From the NCBI RefSeq assembly GCF_006788895.1, contig NZ_VFRA01000001.1, positions 248,001 to 312,000 on the forward strand: 64,000 nt of DNA, written 5' to 3'. Source of the stretch: Rhodoglobus vestalii. Lineage in GTDB: Bacteria; Actinomycetota; Actinomycetes; Actinomycetales; Microbacteriaceae. Below, one piece after another: positions 53,834 to 62,671 of this stretch. Position 1 is the stretch's first letter; each line of letters begins with the position of its first letter. A program made the translations under genes and the position numbers. Under the pieces are notes generated by a model. It was not told the DNA's origin. It did not search any database and saw nothing but the letters and a program-made list of their open reading frames with translations.

Positions 53834-54697
53834 ATGGCTTCCATAAGTACGACAAGTGCTTTCGTCACCACGAACGACGGGAACAAACTTCACTATCGTG
53901 AAGCGGGTAACGGGCCAGTCTTGGTTCTCGTTCCGGGGTGGTCTCAGACAGCCGCCCAGTTTCAGAAGCAAATCGATCGGTTCAGTGCCGATCACCGCGT
54001 GATCGCTCTCGACAGCCGAGGTCATGGCGAGTCGTCGAAGCCCGCGTACGGCTACCGGATCTCTCGCCTAGCCGCAGATCTCCATGATCTCCTGGTGGGC
54101 CTTGACCTTCACGATGTAACTCTGCTGGGCCATTCAATGGGGTGTTCGGTCATCTGGTCGTACTGGGATCTGTATGCCGGGGAGCGCGTCGCGCGCCTAA
54201 TCCTGGTTGACCAACCAGCTGTGCTCGTCACCTCCCCATTCTGGGAAGAGGGCGTTGGCGCGGACTTAAGTGCTATCTTTGCGCCTGCCCAGACGTATGA
54301 GATTGCCGCAGGGCTCTCGGGTTCGACCGGCGCTGAGGTCAGCGCCGGACTCCTCTCCACCATGTGGACCGACAAGATGACCGAAGACGACAAAGCTTGG
54401 ATCATCGAGCGGAATCTGGAGTTGCCGCGCGCACTCTCGGCTCAACTGCTCATTGATCATGCTTTCGCAGACTGGCGCGACGTGCTTCCTCGCATCACCG
54501 TGCCGACGCTCGTAATTGGCGGCACGGTCAGCCTTTTTCCTGCCGCTGGGATCGAGTGGGTTGCGTCACAGATCCCCGGGGCACAACTCCGGATTTTTAG
54601 CGGCGATGAATTGGGCAGTCACTTCGCGTTCTGGGAGAACAGCGACCTTTTCAACGATGTTGTCGCAGAGTTCCTCAGCTCTGCCGCGTCCGTTTGA
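53834..54697 (+). CDS. Alpha/beta hydrolase (Abhydrolase_1)
   Basis: A 287-residue cytoplasmic alpha/beta hydrolase. Motifs are the oxyanion region VLVPGWSQTAAQF, the nucleophile elbow GHSMGCSVIW, the acid region TLVIGGTVSLFPA and the His in LGSHFAFWENSDLF. ATG 53834 follows a GAGGAGAAGG site; an ATG at 53819 would place that site inside the gene. It sits divergent from the PucR-type regulator and ahead of an FAD oxidase, consistent with a small catabolic operon. An ester, lactone or haloalkane substrate is possible but unproven. Confidence 0.9.
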   Translation: MASISTTSAFVTTNDGNKLHYREAGNGPVLVLVPGWSQTAAQFQKQIDRFSADHRVIALDSRGHGESSKPAYGYRISRLAADLHDLLVGLDLHDVTLLGHSMGCSVIWSYWDLYAGERVARLILVDQPAVLVTSPFWEEGVGADLSAIFAPAQTYEIAAGLSGSTGAEVSAGLLSTMWTDKMTEDDKAWIIERNLELPRALSAQLLIDHAFADWRDVLPRITVPTLVIGGTVSLFPAAGIEWVASQIPGAQLRIFSGDELGSHFAFWENSDLFNDVVAEFLSSAASV

Positions 54698-54789
54698 TGT
54701 CCTCCCTGCGCGCTTAGCCCGTAGTCCTCGATCCTTCAGGTTGAGGACCACGAGCCTGCGCGATCGATCATGCTGCAGGAGATTCTCCA

Positions 54790-56202
54790 ATGAAAAAACC
54801 ATCGTCTCGCGATCTCGCGCAGAACCTCACCACGCTGCTCGGCCAGTCACGGGTGCTCTCCGATGAGTTAGCGCGGCAGCGGTACAGCCACGATGATGCA
54901 GAATGGGCGCCCTACGAGCTTCCCCTAGCGGTAGTACTCGCACGAGATATTGACGATGTCGTAGCGACCGTCCGCTTCGCGGTGAGAGCTGGCGTTCGGG
55001 TGGTTCCACGGGGCGCCGGTTCCGGGCTGTCCGGCGGGGCGAACAGCATCGCCAACTGCATCGTTCTGTCGATGGAGATGATGACAAACGTCACTGAGGT
55101 CAATGTCGAGGAACGCTACGCCGTCGTGGAGGCGGGTGTAATCAACGATGACCTCCGCAAGTACGTGGCCCAATCGGGGCTCTGGTACCCGCCCGATCCT
55201 GCAAGCTCGGCGATCAGCACGATAGGAGGCAACGCCGCGACTAACGCAGGGGGCATATGCTGCGTCAAATATGGCGTGACTCGCGACTACGTGATTGGCA
55301 TGACGGTGGTTCTGGCCGACGGCTCAATTGCCCGCCTAGGCCGACACACCGCAAAAGGTTCCACTGGCTACGACCTCACAGGGCTCATGGTTGGCTCCGA
55401 AGGAACCCTCGGCATCATCGTTGACGTGACCGTCAAGCTGCTTCCCCTCTCTGGGAGGGAGGAGCGTGCGGTTGTCGGATACTTTCCGTCGCTTACCGCG
55501 GCGGGCGACGCAGTCGCTGCAGTCACCCGGTCGGGAATTGTGCCATCTGCACTCGAACTCGTTGACGGTGTGTGCCTGCGGGCGGTCGATGATTGGCAAG
55601 GCCTAGGCTTACCCCGTGAAGCCAACACGCTCCTCCTCGCTCAGGTCGACGAAGTTGGCGATAGGGGGCGCGAACTAGCTGCAAGCATCGCCTCTCATTT
55701 CCGGGAAAGCGGCGGAATGAAAGTTGACGTCGCAGAGAGCAACGCCGAGGTTCATACGCTCTTCTTGGCTCGACGTCTGGCCTATCCCGCGCTTGAGCGC
55801 CTCGGCCCGGTGTTGACCGAGGACATCTGCGTTCCGCGATCTGCGGTGCCCGAGATGCTCGCAAGAATCCAGATCGCCGCGGCGGAGAACTCCGTAGTGA
55901 TCGCGAACATCGCACACGCTGGCGACGGCAACCTTCATCCCCTCATCGTCGCACCGGACGGTGATTACGGGGCGAAGGCACGAGCGAAGCTAGCATTCGA
56001 CCAGATTGTCGCCGATTGCCTAAGCCTCGGCGGGACTGTCACCGGTGAACACGGCGTTGGCCTACTCAAACTCCCGGGATGCGCGGCTGAGCTAGGACCT
56101 ATCGTTATCGGAATGCATCGTGCGATAAAGGACAGCCTCGATCCGTTAGGGGTATTGAACCCCGGAAAAGCATTTCCGCTGCTGCCGGAAGGGAAAGCCT
56201 AG
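54790..56202 (+). CDS. FAD-linked oxidase (GlcD/D-lactate dehydrogenase-like)
   Basis: A 470-residue vanillyl-alcohol-oxidase-superfamily flavoprotein. The PCMH FAD-binding domain (about 40-220) shows VVPRGAGSGLSGGANSI, WYPPDPASSAISTIGGNAATNAGG (two adjacent motifs) and GSEGTLGIIVDVTVKLLP. The cap domain ends with IAHAGDGNLHP and TGEHGVGLLKL, hallmarks of GlcD, D-lactate and D-2-hydroxyglutarate dehydrogenases. GGAG precedes the ATG. With the upstream hydrolase it may degrade a 2-hydroxy acid released from an ester; this is inference. Confidence 0.92.
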   Translation: MKKPSSRDLAQNLTTLLGQSRVLSDELARQRYSHDDAEWAPYELPLAVVLARDIDDVVATVRFAVRAGVRVVPRGAGSGLSGGANSIANCIVLSMEMMTNVTEVNVEERYAVVEAGVINDDLRKYVAQSGLWYPPDPASSAISTIGGNAATNAGGICCVKYGVTRDYVIGMTVVLADGSIARLGRHTAKGSTGYDLTGLMVGSEGTLGIIVDVTVKLLPLSGREERAVVGYFPSLTAAGDAVAAVTRSGIVPSALELVDGVCLRAVDDWQGLGLPREANTLLLAQVDEVGDRGRELAASIASHFRESGGMKVDVAESNAEVHTLFLARRLAYPALERLGPVLTEDICVPRSAVPEMLARIQIAAAENSVVIANIAHAGDGNLHPLIVAPDGDYGAKARAKLAFDQIVADCLSLGGTVTGEHGVGLLKLPGCAAELGPIVIGMHRAIKDSLDPLGVLNPGKAFPLLPEGKA

Positions 56203-56682
56203 AGCGCTCGTGAACGATGCCGAAATAGGGTACAGATAAAATTGCATCATTAGGCGCGCGGCGAAACAGCGGCGCCACCGCTTAGGTGGCGTATCCGGCA
56301 ATCCCGAACCCAACCTCAGTCACGAGAAACCACAAAAACTGATGCTCGTTGGCTAAGACGAGAAAACCCGCCACATCGGCTGCGATATCCTCGAAACAAC
56401 TCATCATATCGATGGCGCCGCTATCCCCTGGAAGCTGTGACACTGCCCTAAACCACTCCGCAGTTGACGTCAGCAAACGGTGCCAACCCACCGCCGTGAT
56501 CTCCATCGGCCTTCAAACCAAAAACGAGCGATTAGCCCAGCTATGGCTCATTGATATCACTGGAAAACACCCGCTGGCCACACACATCAATTTCGACATT
56601 TCGACGGGGCTTGATTTTTTCAGTGCTGAGGAGCACCTCCGCCGCGCGACATCGGTAAACGGTCAGAAAATCAGCACGCCGT
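56203..56682. other. 480-bp region without a convincing gene
   Basis: This stretch lies between the convergent FAD-oxidase and RimK-type genes. A small stem-loop (CGCCACC 56273-56279 with GGTGGCG 56285-56291) follows the oxidase gene but lacks a T-run. A 74-codon minus-strand frame (56282-56506) has a hydrophobic C-terminus but no family match. The DNA is lower in G+C than its surroundings, perhaps gene remains. Confidence 0.5.
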
Positions 56683-57873
56683 CTAATCCTCTGCGACCGG
56701 CTGCGGTGGCAGCTTGCGCACCTTCGCACGGCGGCGACGGCGGGCCGGAATCATGTCGCGCATCTCCTCGAGCTTGCCGAAACACAGCAGACGGTCGTGC
56801 GCTTCAAGCACGGTGCGGCGGTTCGGGTTCGGCACAACACTAAAACCACGGTGAAGGGTCAACACAGAAATATCTTTTTCGCCGAGACCCGACTCGCCCA
56901 GCTGTTTACCCACAATTTCCGCATCGCTGTTGACAACTATCTCGGCGACGCCATACCCAGCAGACACGCTGAGACGTTGGCGCACATCGACCTCCGGGAA
57001 GGCAACCTGATTCGCAATGTAGTCGATGATGGCGCCCGCAACATCCAGTCCCGTCGCTCGCTCAATGCCTTCGAGCCCCGGCGACGAATTGACCTCCATC
57101 ACGAGAGGACCATCGTTGCCCTCAAGCATGTCAACACCGGCGACCCGAAGTCCCATAATCTGGGCCGCTTTCACGGCCGCACGATGATATTCGGGGGTGA
57201 GCTCCACCGCCTCGACATTGCCACCACGGTGCACGTTCGACCGGAATTCATCCCCCACCGCCGAGCGACGCATCGCTGCCACGACCCGGTCACCAACCAC
57301 GAGAGCGCGGATGTCGCGACCCTTGCTTTCCGAAATAAAGCTCCGAATGAGCACGTTCTGCTTCGTCGAATGCAGCGTCTCAATGATCGCTTTCGCCACT
57401 TGGGTGTCTGGCGCGAGAATCACGCCAATACCCTGCGTGCCTTCGAGCAGCTTGATCACCACCGGAGCGCCACCGACGCGCTCGATCGCCATCTCCACAT
57501 CCGCCCGGTTGTGCACAAAAGTGGTCGCCGGCATAGCGATGTCATGGCGAGAAAGAATCTGGGTGGCACGCAACTTGTCGCGCGAATTAGTAATCCCACT
57601 CGAGGTGTTCGGCGTGTAAACATCCATTTGTTCAAACTGGCGAACAACGGCCGTACCGAAGTAGGTGATGGAGTTGCCAATACGAGGCAGGATGGCGTCA
57701 TAATCCGAGAGCAACTTGCCACGATATTGCAGGTCGGGCTCCTGACCGGTGAGATCAATCGCGAAGCGGAGAGTGTTCAGCACCTTCACCGTGTGCCCGC
57801 GCTGTTCGGCAGCCGCACGCAGCCGTTGGGTCGAGTAGGTCTGCGGGGCGCGCGAGAGAATAGCAAGTTTCAT
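56683..57873 (-). CDS. RimK-family ATP-grasp ligase with C-terminal RCK_C-like domain
   Basis: A 396-residue protein from ATG 57873. Residues 1-about 290 form a RimK-type ATP-grasp ligase: MKLAILSRAPQTYSTQRL, ILPRIGNSITYFG, VVIKLLEGTQGIGVIL, SESKGRDIRALVVGD and VMEVNSSPGLEGIER. In E. coli RimK adds glutamates to ribosomal protein S6. Residues about 310-385 (VAEIVVNSDAEIVGKQLGES and LHRGFSVVPNPNRRTVLEAHDRL) look like a TrkA_C/RCK_C ligand-binding domain, followed by a basic tail. Divergent from it lies the RimK-associated protease-family gene, a common pairing. Confidence 0.88.
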   Translation of the reverse strand: MKLAILSRAPQTYSTQRLRAAAEQRGHTVKVLNTLRFAIDLTGQEPDLQYRGKLLSDYDAILPRIGNSITYFGTAVVRQFEQMDVYTPNTSSGITNSRDKLRATQILSRHDIAMPATTFVHNRADVEMAIERVGGAPVVIKLLEGTQGIGVILAPDTQVAKAIIETLHSTKQNVLIRSFISESKGRDIRALVVGDRVVAAMRRSAVGDEFRSNVHRGGNVEAVELTPEYHRAAVKAAQIMGLRVAGVDMLEGNDGPLVMEVNSSPGLEGIERATGLDVAGAIIDYIANQVAFPEVDVRQRLSVSAGYGVAEIVVNSDAEIVGKQLGESGLGEKDISVLTLHRGFSVVPNPNRRTVLEAHDRLLCFGKLEEMRDMIPARRRRRAKVRKLPPQPVAED

Positions 57874-57897
57874 CGGAGCTCCTGCCAAGATAGGGGG

Positions 57898-58380
57898 GTG
57901 ATAGAACCTAGCCATTCAAACACTATTGTGGGCTGGCGTGAGTGGGTTGCCCTCCCCTGCATTGGTGTTCCGTGGATAAAGGCGAAGATCGATACCGGCG
58001 CGCATAGTTCTGCGCTCCACGCCGATGGCATCGAAGAGTTTGTTGGCGATGACGGCCGCGACTGGGTGCGTTTTCAGGTGAAGCCGTGGCAGCAATCTGA
58101 TGCGGATGCTGCGACCGTCGAATGTGCAGTGCACGACCGTCGGGCGGTGCGCAGTTCGTCCGGTCACAGCGAAGATCGCATTGTGGTGCATATTGAGGTG
58201 GAGTTGTGTGGTCGCACGGTCGACGCAGAAACAACCCTTACCAACCGCAATGAGATGGGCTTTCGGATGCTTATCGGTCGCGAAGCGCTCAGCCAAGGGT
58301 TTCTCGTCGACGCAGATAAAGCGTTTCTCGGCGGGCGCGCACCCCGCGAAATCCGGCGACGCAACCAGGGGCGCGGTTAG
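57898..58380 (+). CDS. RimK-associated zinc-protease-family protein (retropepsin-like)
   Basis: A small protein of the family labelled ATP-dependent zinc protease (PF05618), of 160 residues from GTG 57898; a GTG at 57928 is an alternative. The motif KAKIDTGAHSSALHA carries the Asp-Thr-Gly of retropepsin-like folds, and RMLIGREAL is typical of the second half. Despite its family name, the fold predicts an aspartic-protease-like protein. It is usually next to RimK and may process or recognise glutamate-tailed proteins. Its reading frame stays open for a long way antisense through the RimK-type gene, which is not coding. Confidence 0.87.
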   Translation: MIEPSHSNTIVGWREWVALPCIGVPWIKAKIDTGAHSSALHADGIEEFVGDDGRDWVRFQVKPWQQSDADAATVECAVHDRRAVRSSSGHSEDRIVVHIEVELCGRTVDAETTLTNRNEMGFRMLIGREALSQGFLVDADKAFLGGRAPREIRRRNQGRG

Positions 58381-58431
58381 CTCCACGCCTTCACGATCAA
58401 AGTTCTCACGCCACCAGTGTGACCGACGCGA

Positions 58432-58734
58432 TCAGAAGAACTTGCGCAGCATTCCACGCACCGCCGTGTTATTGGCTCCAGACATGCTGCGATTTGTCAG
58501 ACCTTTCTTTGACGTCACGAAGGCATCATGCTCTTGCACGTTCTGCAGGGTGGCCTGGGTTTCTGATTCATGTTTGTGGCGCTTGTCGACGTTGCGGTAT
58601 CGCAGGTAGATAGCGCCATAAAAGAGGAAACCTGACAGCAGGAAGACGAATCCAAATCCGCCACCATCGCCATCGGAGGAAGACGCAGCAAATATCTGAC
58701 CAGCAGCGGTGCTCACTTCTGCAATTGTCAGCAT
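58432..58734 (-). CDS. Small membrane protein of the SPFH operon (YdjH-like)
   Basis: A 100-residue protein with a Ser/Asp/Gly-rich N-terminal segment (about 17-26), one membrane helix (about 27-46: FGFVFLLSGFLFYGAIYLRY) and a basic, helical cytoplasmic part. The start overlaps the zinc-ribbon gene's stop by one base (TGATG), so it is coupled to that gene. Position and topology resemble Bacillus YdjH, a small membrane partner; sequence similarity is weak to the eye. Confidence 0.75.
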   Translation of the reverse strand: MLTIAEVSTAAGQIFAASSSDGDGGGFGFVFLLSGFLFYGAIYLRYRNVDKRHKHESETQATLQNVQEHDAFVTSKKGLTNRSMSGANNTAVRGMLRKFF

Positions 58735-59999
58735 CAGATCCCCACCGCCACGAGTACAAGACCGACAACTGTGCCGACGAGTTGCACGATACCGGAGACC
58801 AACAACAACTTGCTTTGGTGTAGGGGAACGCTTCCCATTGTTTCTCCGGTTCGCGCATTCACCGCCACATAGTGCAGGAAAGTTTTGCCGTTAGATTTGC
58901 GCTGCTGGTAGCTGTACAACCAGACCGGCAGATACGCCGACACCCAGCGTTGACCACGAACATCAACCTCTTCTTCTGACCAACGCACACCCCGGTCATA
59001 AAACGTGAGGGTGCTATTCACTCGGTGACGCGCAACATCTTCAGCCTGGGTGTGTGCGATCGGCGAGAGTTGGTCGAGGTTGCTGTCGCGGCGTTCCGAG
59101 GTGAAACCCGCAAGGTAGTTGGAGTCGTACCGCACCGAATTTTCTACATCGAACGGCATGATCGTGTTGATGATGTTGTTCGAGTTCTGCGATGTGTTCT
59201 GGTCGATACGGTCGCTGGATGACTCCACGGTGAGGTCATTTACATGCATGTCGAATTCCCGCACGACGTCGTAGAGGTCAGCGTCGTAGCGCGTCTGGTC
59301 TTTGTCGCCCACCTTCACCGTGTATGACCGGGTCTGGTGTTCACCCTGGCCGCTCAACCGAGCGTGGGCATTGATATCGACCACCATGTACGGCAGGTAG
59401 ACGCCCATAACGTTTTCGGCGTTGAATTCTGCCCGGAAAGTGGGGTGCGCAAAGAATTTACGTTTGCCCACAAACTTCGCGATTCGTTCAACGGCTGTCG
59501 ACTTCTCGACACTAAACGGGAGAATCATGTCGGGCACCGCGCCGTTGTCGACCTGCTGATTCATTGACAGGGTGTTGCGGCACCAGTGGCAGCGTGCTTG
59601 GGTGCTGTGGTTGGTGTCAATAACCACTTCTGCGCCGCACGCGCTGCACTTGAAAGTGAGCACTTCCTCCGTCGTCGGCACGATATCGCTGGAACCAGAA
59701 CCAACAACGATTCCGGTGAGCCCGCTGATATCCCCATTGAGGTTGAAGGCTTCCATTGCGTTGTCTGCAGTCCACTCAAAGCGGCAAAATCCGCACCGCA
59801 GCATGCCCGTTGCGACATTCAGCGCGATCTCGGTCGCCCCACACCGGGCACACTTCGCTAGGCCATCTTTAGCGTCTGCGTCGGTCAGAACTACCCGGGG
59901 CTCATTCTCTTTCGTCACCGGCGGCACAGCATCCGCGCTCACGGGATTTGTAGCATCAGCCTCCACCGGCTGTGGAATATCTGGGTCGATGTTTTCCAT
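58734..59999 (-). CDS. Zinc-ribbon membrane protein (YdjG-like)
   Basis: A 421-residue protein. After an acidic N-terminus, two treble zinc ribbons occur: CxxC pairs in AKCARCGATE and LRCGFCRFEW (about 50-80), and FKCSACGAEV and ARCHWCRNTL (about 114-142). A beta-rich domain follows (about 155-390). The C-terminus is one membrane helix (about 399-420). Databases often name such proteins TFIIB-type zinc ribbon protein. In B. subtilis YdjG shares an operon with the SPFH protein YdjI. It lies 12 bp after the SPFH gene here. Confidence 0.85.
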   Translation of the reverse strand: MENIDPDIPQPVEADATNPVSADAVPPVTKENEPRVVLTDADAKDGLAKCARCGATEIALNVATGMLRCGFCRFEWTADNAMEAFNLNGDISGLTGIVVGSGSSDIVPTTEEVLTFKCSACGAEVVIDTNHSTQARCHWCRNTLSMNQQVDNGAVPDMILPFSVEKSTAVERIAKFVGKRKFFAHPTFRAEFNAENVMGVYLPYMVVDINAHARLSGQGEHQTRSYTVKVGDKDQTRYDADLYDVVREFDMHVNDLTVESSSDRIDQNTSQNSNNIINTIMPFDVENSVRYDSNYLAGFTSERRDSNLDQLSPIAHTQAEDVARHRVNSTLTFYDRGVRWSEEEVDVRGQRWVSAYLPVWLYSYQQRKSNGKTFLHYVAVNARTGETMGSVPLHQSKLLLVSGIVQLVGTVVGLVLVAVGI

Positions 60000-60011
60000 G
60001 GGTTTACCGAT

Positions 60012-61208
60012 CTACAAGCCGAGGACTTTAGCTTTAGCAGCCTCATAATCAGCTTCGGTGATCAGCCCTTGGTCGAGCATGGTCTTGTACTGTTGCAGTT
60101 TCGCCATCGGGTCGTCCGCCGCCGGTGCCGCCGCTGCGGGCGCGGCAGGCTGGGGTGCAGCGGTGTTCGGCTGCTGGAATCCTGCGGCGGCACCTCCGGC
60201 AGCATTCATGCCCATTCCGAGGAAGGCCATGCCGGCACCGCCACCACCGCTGCTTTCGTTGGAGCCTGCCGCTTCGAAGCCGCGAGCTGCTGCCTGCTGC
60301 ATGAAGGAGTTGCCGCGGGCACCGCCGAGAGCATCCGCCTTCTTGACGTCGCTGAGAAGAGCACGGGTGTCTTCGTCGTATTCGATGGACTGGAGTGCAA
60401 CTTTTTCGATGGTGAGACCGCGGTCAGTCGTCCACTGGTAGCCGTCGTCGACGGCTGCGCTCAGCGACTGCGCAAACCCAATGGCGTCACCCTGGATGCG
60501 GGCGATGCGGTTTCCTTTGCTTGGGTCATTTGTGTAGTAGGAGAATGCTGCGGCCAGGGATCCGACCACTTCGTTGAAAAGTTGACTCGCAGCATCGTTT
60601 TCGAGGTCAGAAAAGTCAAAAACTTTTGCGTCATAGCTGAGGTAGGTAAGAGGCACAAAGTTTTTCACCAGAAGGATGGGGTCCACAATTTTGAGCGAGT
60701 AGCTGCCGCGGGTGATCGCACCCACCTGGGCACCGAGGTAGGCGTCATCCCAGTAGATCTCCGACTGGGTGCCGAACTTGTTGTTCGGGATCTCTTTGAG
60801 GTTTACGTAGAAGGCAAGCTGTTGGGAGGCGGGCTGGCCACCAAATTTGAAACGCTCCCACGAGGTTTTCACGAGAGGGCTGATGATTCCGTCTCCGGCA
60901 AAAATTGATTGTGCGTTCTGGTCTTCCGACGTGAAAATGAAGCCGCCCGGTTCCGCGATGAATCCGGTGAGTTGGCCATCCTGAAATGTCACCAGACCGT
61001 AGCCTTCGGGAACGACGATGCGGCTGCCGTTGGTGATGATGTTCTCGGAGCCTTTGACGTTAGCGCCACGCCCGGCGTTTTGCCCTTGCGCTACGGCGGG
61101 AAATATTGCCGCGGTGGGGGCGAGATTTGCTGGTGGGGTGAGAAAGTCTTTCCACTGGTCTGCGAGAGTGCCACCGATCGCCCCTGCGAAAGCTTTAATG
61201 AATCCCAT
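60012..61208 (-). CDS. SPFH-domain protein with C-terminal SHOCT-like motif (YdjI-like)
   Basis: A 398-residue protein of the SPFH group named virion core protein or YdjI-like. N-terminal MGFIKAFAGAIGGTLADQWKD and VPEGYGLVTFQDGQLTG are followed by the SPFH/band-7 domain (about 75-290; VNLKEIPNNKFGTQSEIYW). A Gly/Ala/Pro-rich linker leads to a SHOCT-like helix pair at 367-398 (MAKLQQYKTMLDQGLITEADYEAAKAKV, two adjacent parts). SHOCT motifs mediate oligomerisation. It is the first gene of a three-gene operon and probably scaffolds a membrane-stress complex; no pspA lies beside it. Confidence 0.87.
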   Translation of the reverse strand: MGFIKAFAGAIGGTLADQWKDFLTPPANLAPTAAIFPAVAQGQNAGRGANVKGSENIITNGSRIVVPEGYGLVTFQDGQLTGFIAEPGGFIFTSEDQNAQSIFAGDGIISPLVKTSWERFKFGGQPASQQLAFYVNLKEIPNNKFGTQSEIYWDDAYLGAQVGAITRGSYSLKIVDPILLVKNFVPLTYLSYDAKVFDFSDLENDAASQLFNEVVGSLAAAFSYYTNDPSKGNRIARIQGDAIGFAQSLSAAVDDGYQWTTDRGLTIEKVALQSIEYDEDTRALLSDVKKADALGGARGNSFMQQAAARGFEAAGSNESSGGGGAGMAFLGMGMNAAGGAAAGFQQPNTAAPQPAAPAAAAPAADDPMAKLQQYKTMLDQGLITEADYEAAKAKVLGL

Positions 61209-61537
61209 CGGTATACCCCGTCACGTCGTAGTTCGGGCCGACCGTTGAGTGTCAGGGTTTTGGAGGCAGCTGAACACAGCGCTCTCGATTTTTCTGAGCA
61301 GATCCGCGGGCGGCAATCTCCCAGCATCGTAGCGGTTGTGAGGGGTCGCTGTCGCGGTCTCACAGAAATATGAGTGGTTCAGAGTTTCGACAAGTTTCCA
61401 CTTGTGCCCCGGTTGCTCCCGCTCAACTTTAGCTCGACTGAGATTCGTGACCAAGCGAGCTCTGGCTGATGGGGCTGAATCTGCCGTCAGCTATTCCTCC
61501 TGATTGCGCTCTCAGACGCTCTGGATATGGTGACGCC
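61209..61537. other. Divergent promoter region between the SPFH operon and the baeRF gene
   Basis: These 329 bp hold no convincing gene. One perfect inverted repeat is visible, ACAAGT-TTCC-ACTTGT (61390-61405), a possible operator. An in-frame upstream extension of the baeRF gene from 61469 adds 23 residues unlike the family. Confidence 0.5.
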
Positions 61538-62671
61538 ATGAGCATCGACATTCCTTCGTCAAAAGATCTATCCGAGCTGTCTCAGCGCCGTAACGCGGGC
61601 AGCATTTCCCTCTATGTGGCATCCGGAACCGCCGGCGACCGCCCTCCCATCGGCCGCGACACGGAAGCCGCACGGCTTGCGCTTCGTTCTGCAGCCTCCA
61701 ACGCCCTCGCCGAGCTCGACACCATCGGCATCGAGAAAGCGCAGCGCGACGCGATCAGCGAATCATTGGAATCTCTCGAACGCGACCGCAATTTGTGGAG
61801 CACCCCTGCCCGCACAATCGCCGTGTTCGCGTCTCCAGAATTCACCCGCGCTTTTCGACTACGCAATGAACTACCGTCACACAGCGCTGTGGGCGACCGG
61901 TTTGATGTGGGACCGCTCCTGCGAGCGACCACTTTTGGCCACAGCGGGTACGTTCTCGCGATCACCGAAGGGGATGTGCGCCTTCTCTTTCTAGGATCGG
62001 ATGCGTCCAGCGAACAGATCGCGCTTCCCACTCTCCCTGACGATGTGGCGATGACCCTCGAAACGACCGAGACGGATGGCAGGTTTGACCGTCGCCGAGC
62101 AGACGGTGCCCTCGGACCTAAGATCGAGCAGCGCCGCTACTGCTCAGTCGTTCAGGACGCGGTTCTCGATGTCATGGGTGACTCGGGACTGCCCCTGATT
62201 TTGTCGGCGGCGTCTGACCTAGAGCCTGCCTACCGGGAGGCAAACAGTTACCGCGATCTGCTCGAGCACGGCATTGACGCGAACCCCAGCTCGCTCTCTT
62301 TGGAGGAGTTGGAGAAGCGCGGGCGTTCGGTATTGGAGAATCACTCGGAGGGTGAACTTGCCGCATGGCGAGAAAACTTCGGTACGATGCGTGCCAACGG
62401 GCTCGCTAGTTCTCAGCTGAGCGATGTCGCCCGCGCCGCAACGTCGGGACTCGTCGACACGCTGCTGTTCGATCTTGCCTCGACGGAAGAGGGAAGTATC
62501 GATGAAGGCGGCTCGGTCACGCTTGCTCGTGAGCCTGGACCCACCACGTATGGACTCATTGATGAGATCGCGGTGCGTGTTCTTCGCACCGGGGGTGCGG
62601 TGAAGGCTGTGCGCCGCGACGACCTTCCTGATGATAGGCCAGTGGCAGCCACCTTCCGCGGAAAGTTCTAG
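61538..62671 (+). CDS. Bacterial archaeo-eukaryotic release factor (baeRF)-family protein
   Basis: A 377-residue protein resembling the baeRF families, bacterial relatives of eRF1/Pelota. Recognisable features are SISLYVASG near residue 21, a helical first domain, TIAVFASPEFTRAFRLRNEL and LLRATTFGHSGYVLAITEGDVRLLFLG (adjacent motifs) in the middle, and an RNase H-like/L7Ae-like C-terminal half with DTLLFDLA and AVRVLRTGGAVKAVRRDDLP. A role in ribosome rescue or translation stress is proposed for such families but not proven. Its TAG overlaps the convergent gene's TAG as CTAG. Confidence 0.8.
   Translation: MSIDIPSSKDLSELSQRRNAGSISLYVASGTAGDRPPIGRDTEAARLALRSAASNALAELDTIGIEKAQRDAISESLESLERDRNLWSTPARTIAVFASPEFTRAFRLRNELPSHSAVGDRFDVGPLLRATTFGHSGYVLAITEGDVRLLFLGSDASSEQIALPTLPDDVAMTLETTETDGRFDRRRADGALGPKIEQRRYCSVVQDAVLDVMGDSGLPLILSAASDLEPAYREANSYRDLLEHGIDANPSSLSLEELEKRGRSVLENHSEGELAAWRENFGTMRANGLASSQLSDVARAATSGLVDTLLFDLASTEEGSIDEGGSVTLAREPGPTTYGLIDEIAVRVLRTGGAVKAVRRDDLPDDRPVAATFRGKF

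Noticed and set aside
56282..56506. 74-residue minus-strand frame between the FAD-oxidase and RimK-type genes
   Set aside because: It has no recognisable family and no clear ribosome-binding site. I describe the region as non-coding or decayed.
56797..57897. Long plus-strand open frame continuing into the zinc-protease-family gene
   Set aside because: It is antisense to the RimK-type gene, whose protein is clearly conserved; only the part from about 57898 resembles a protein family.
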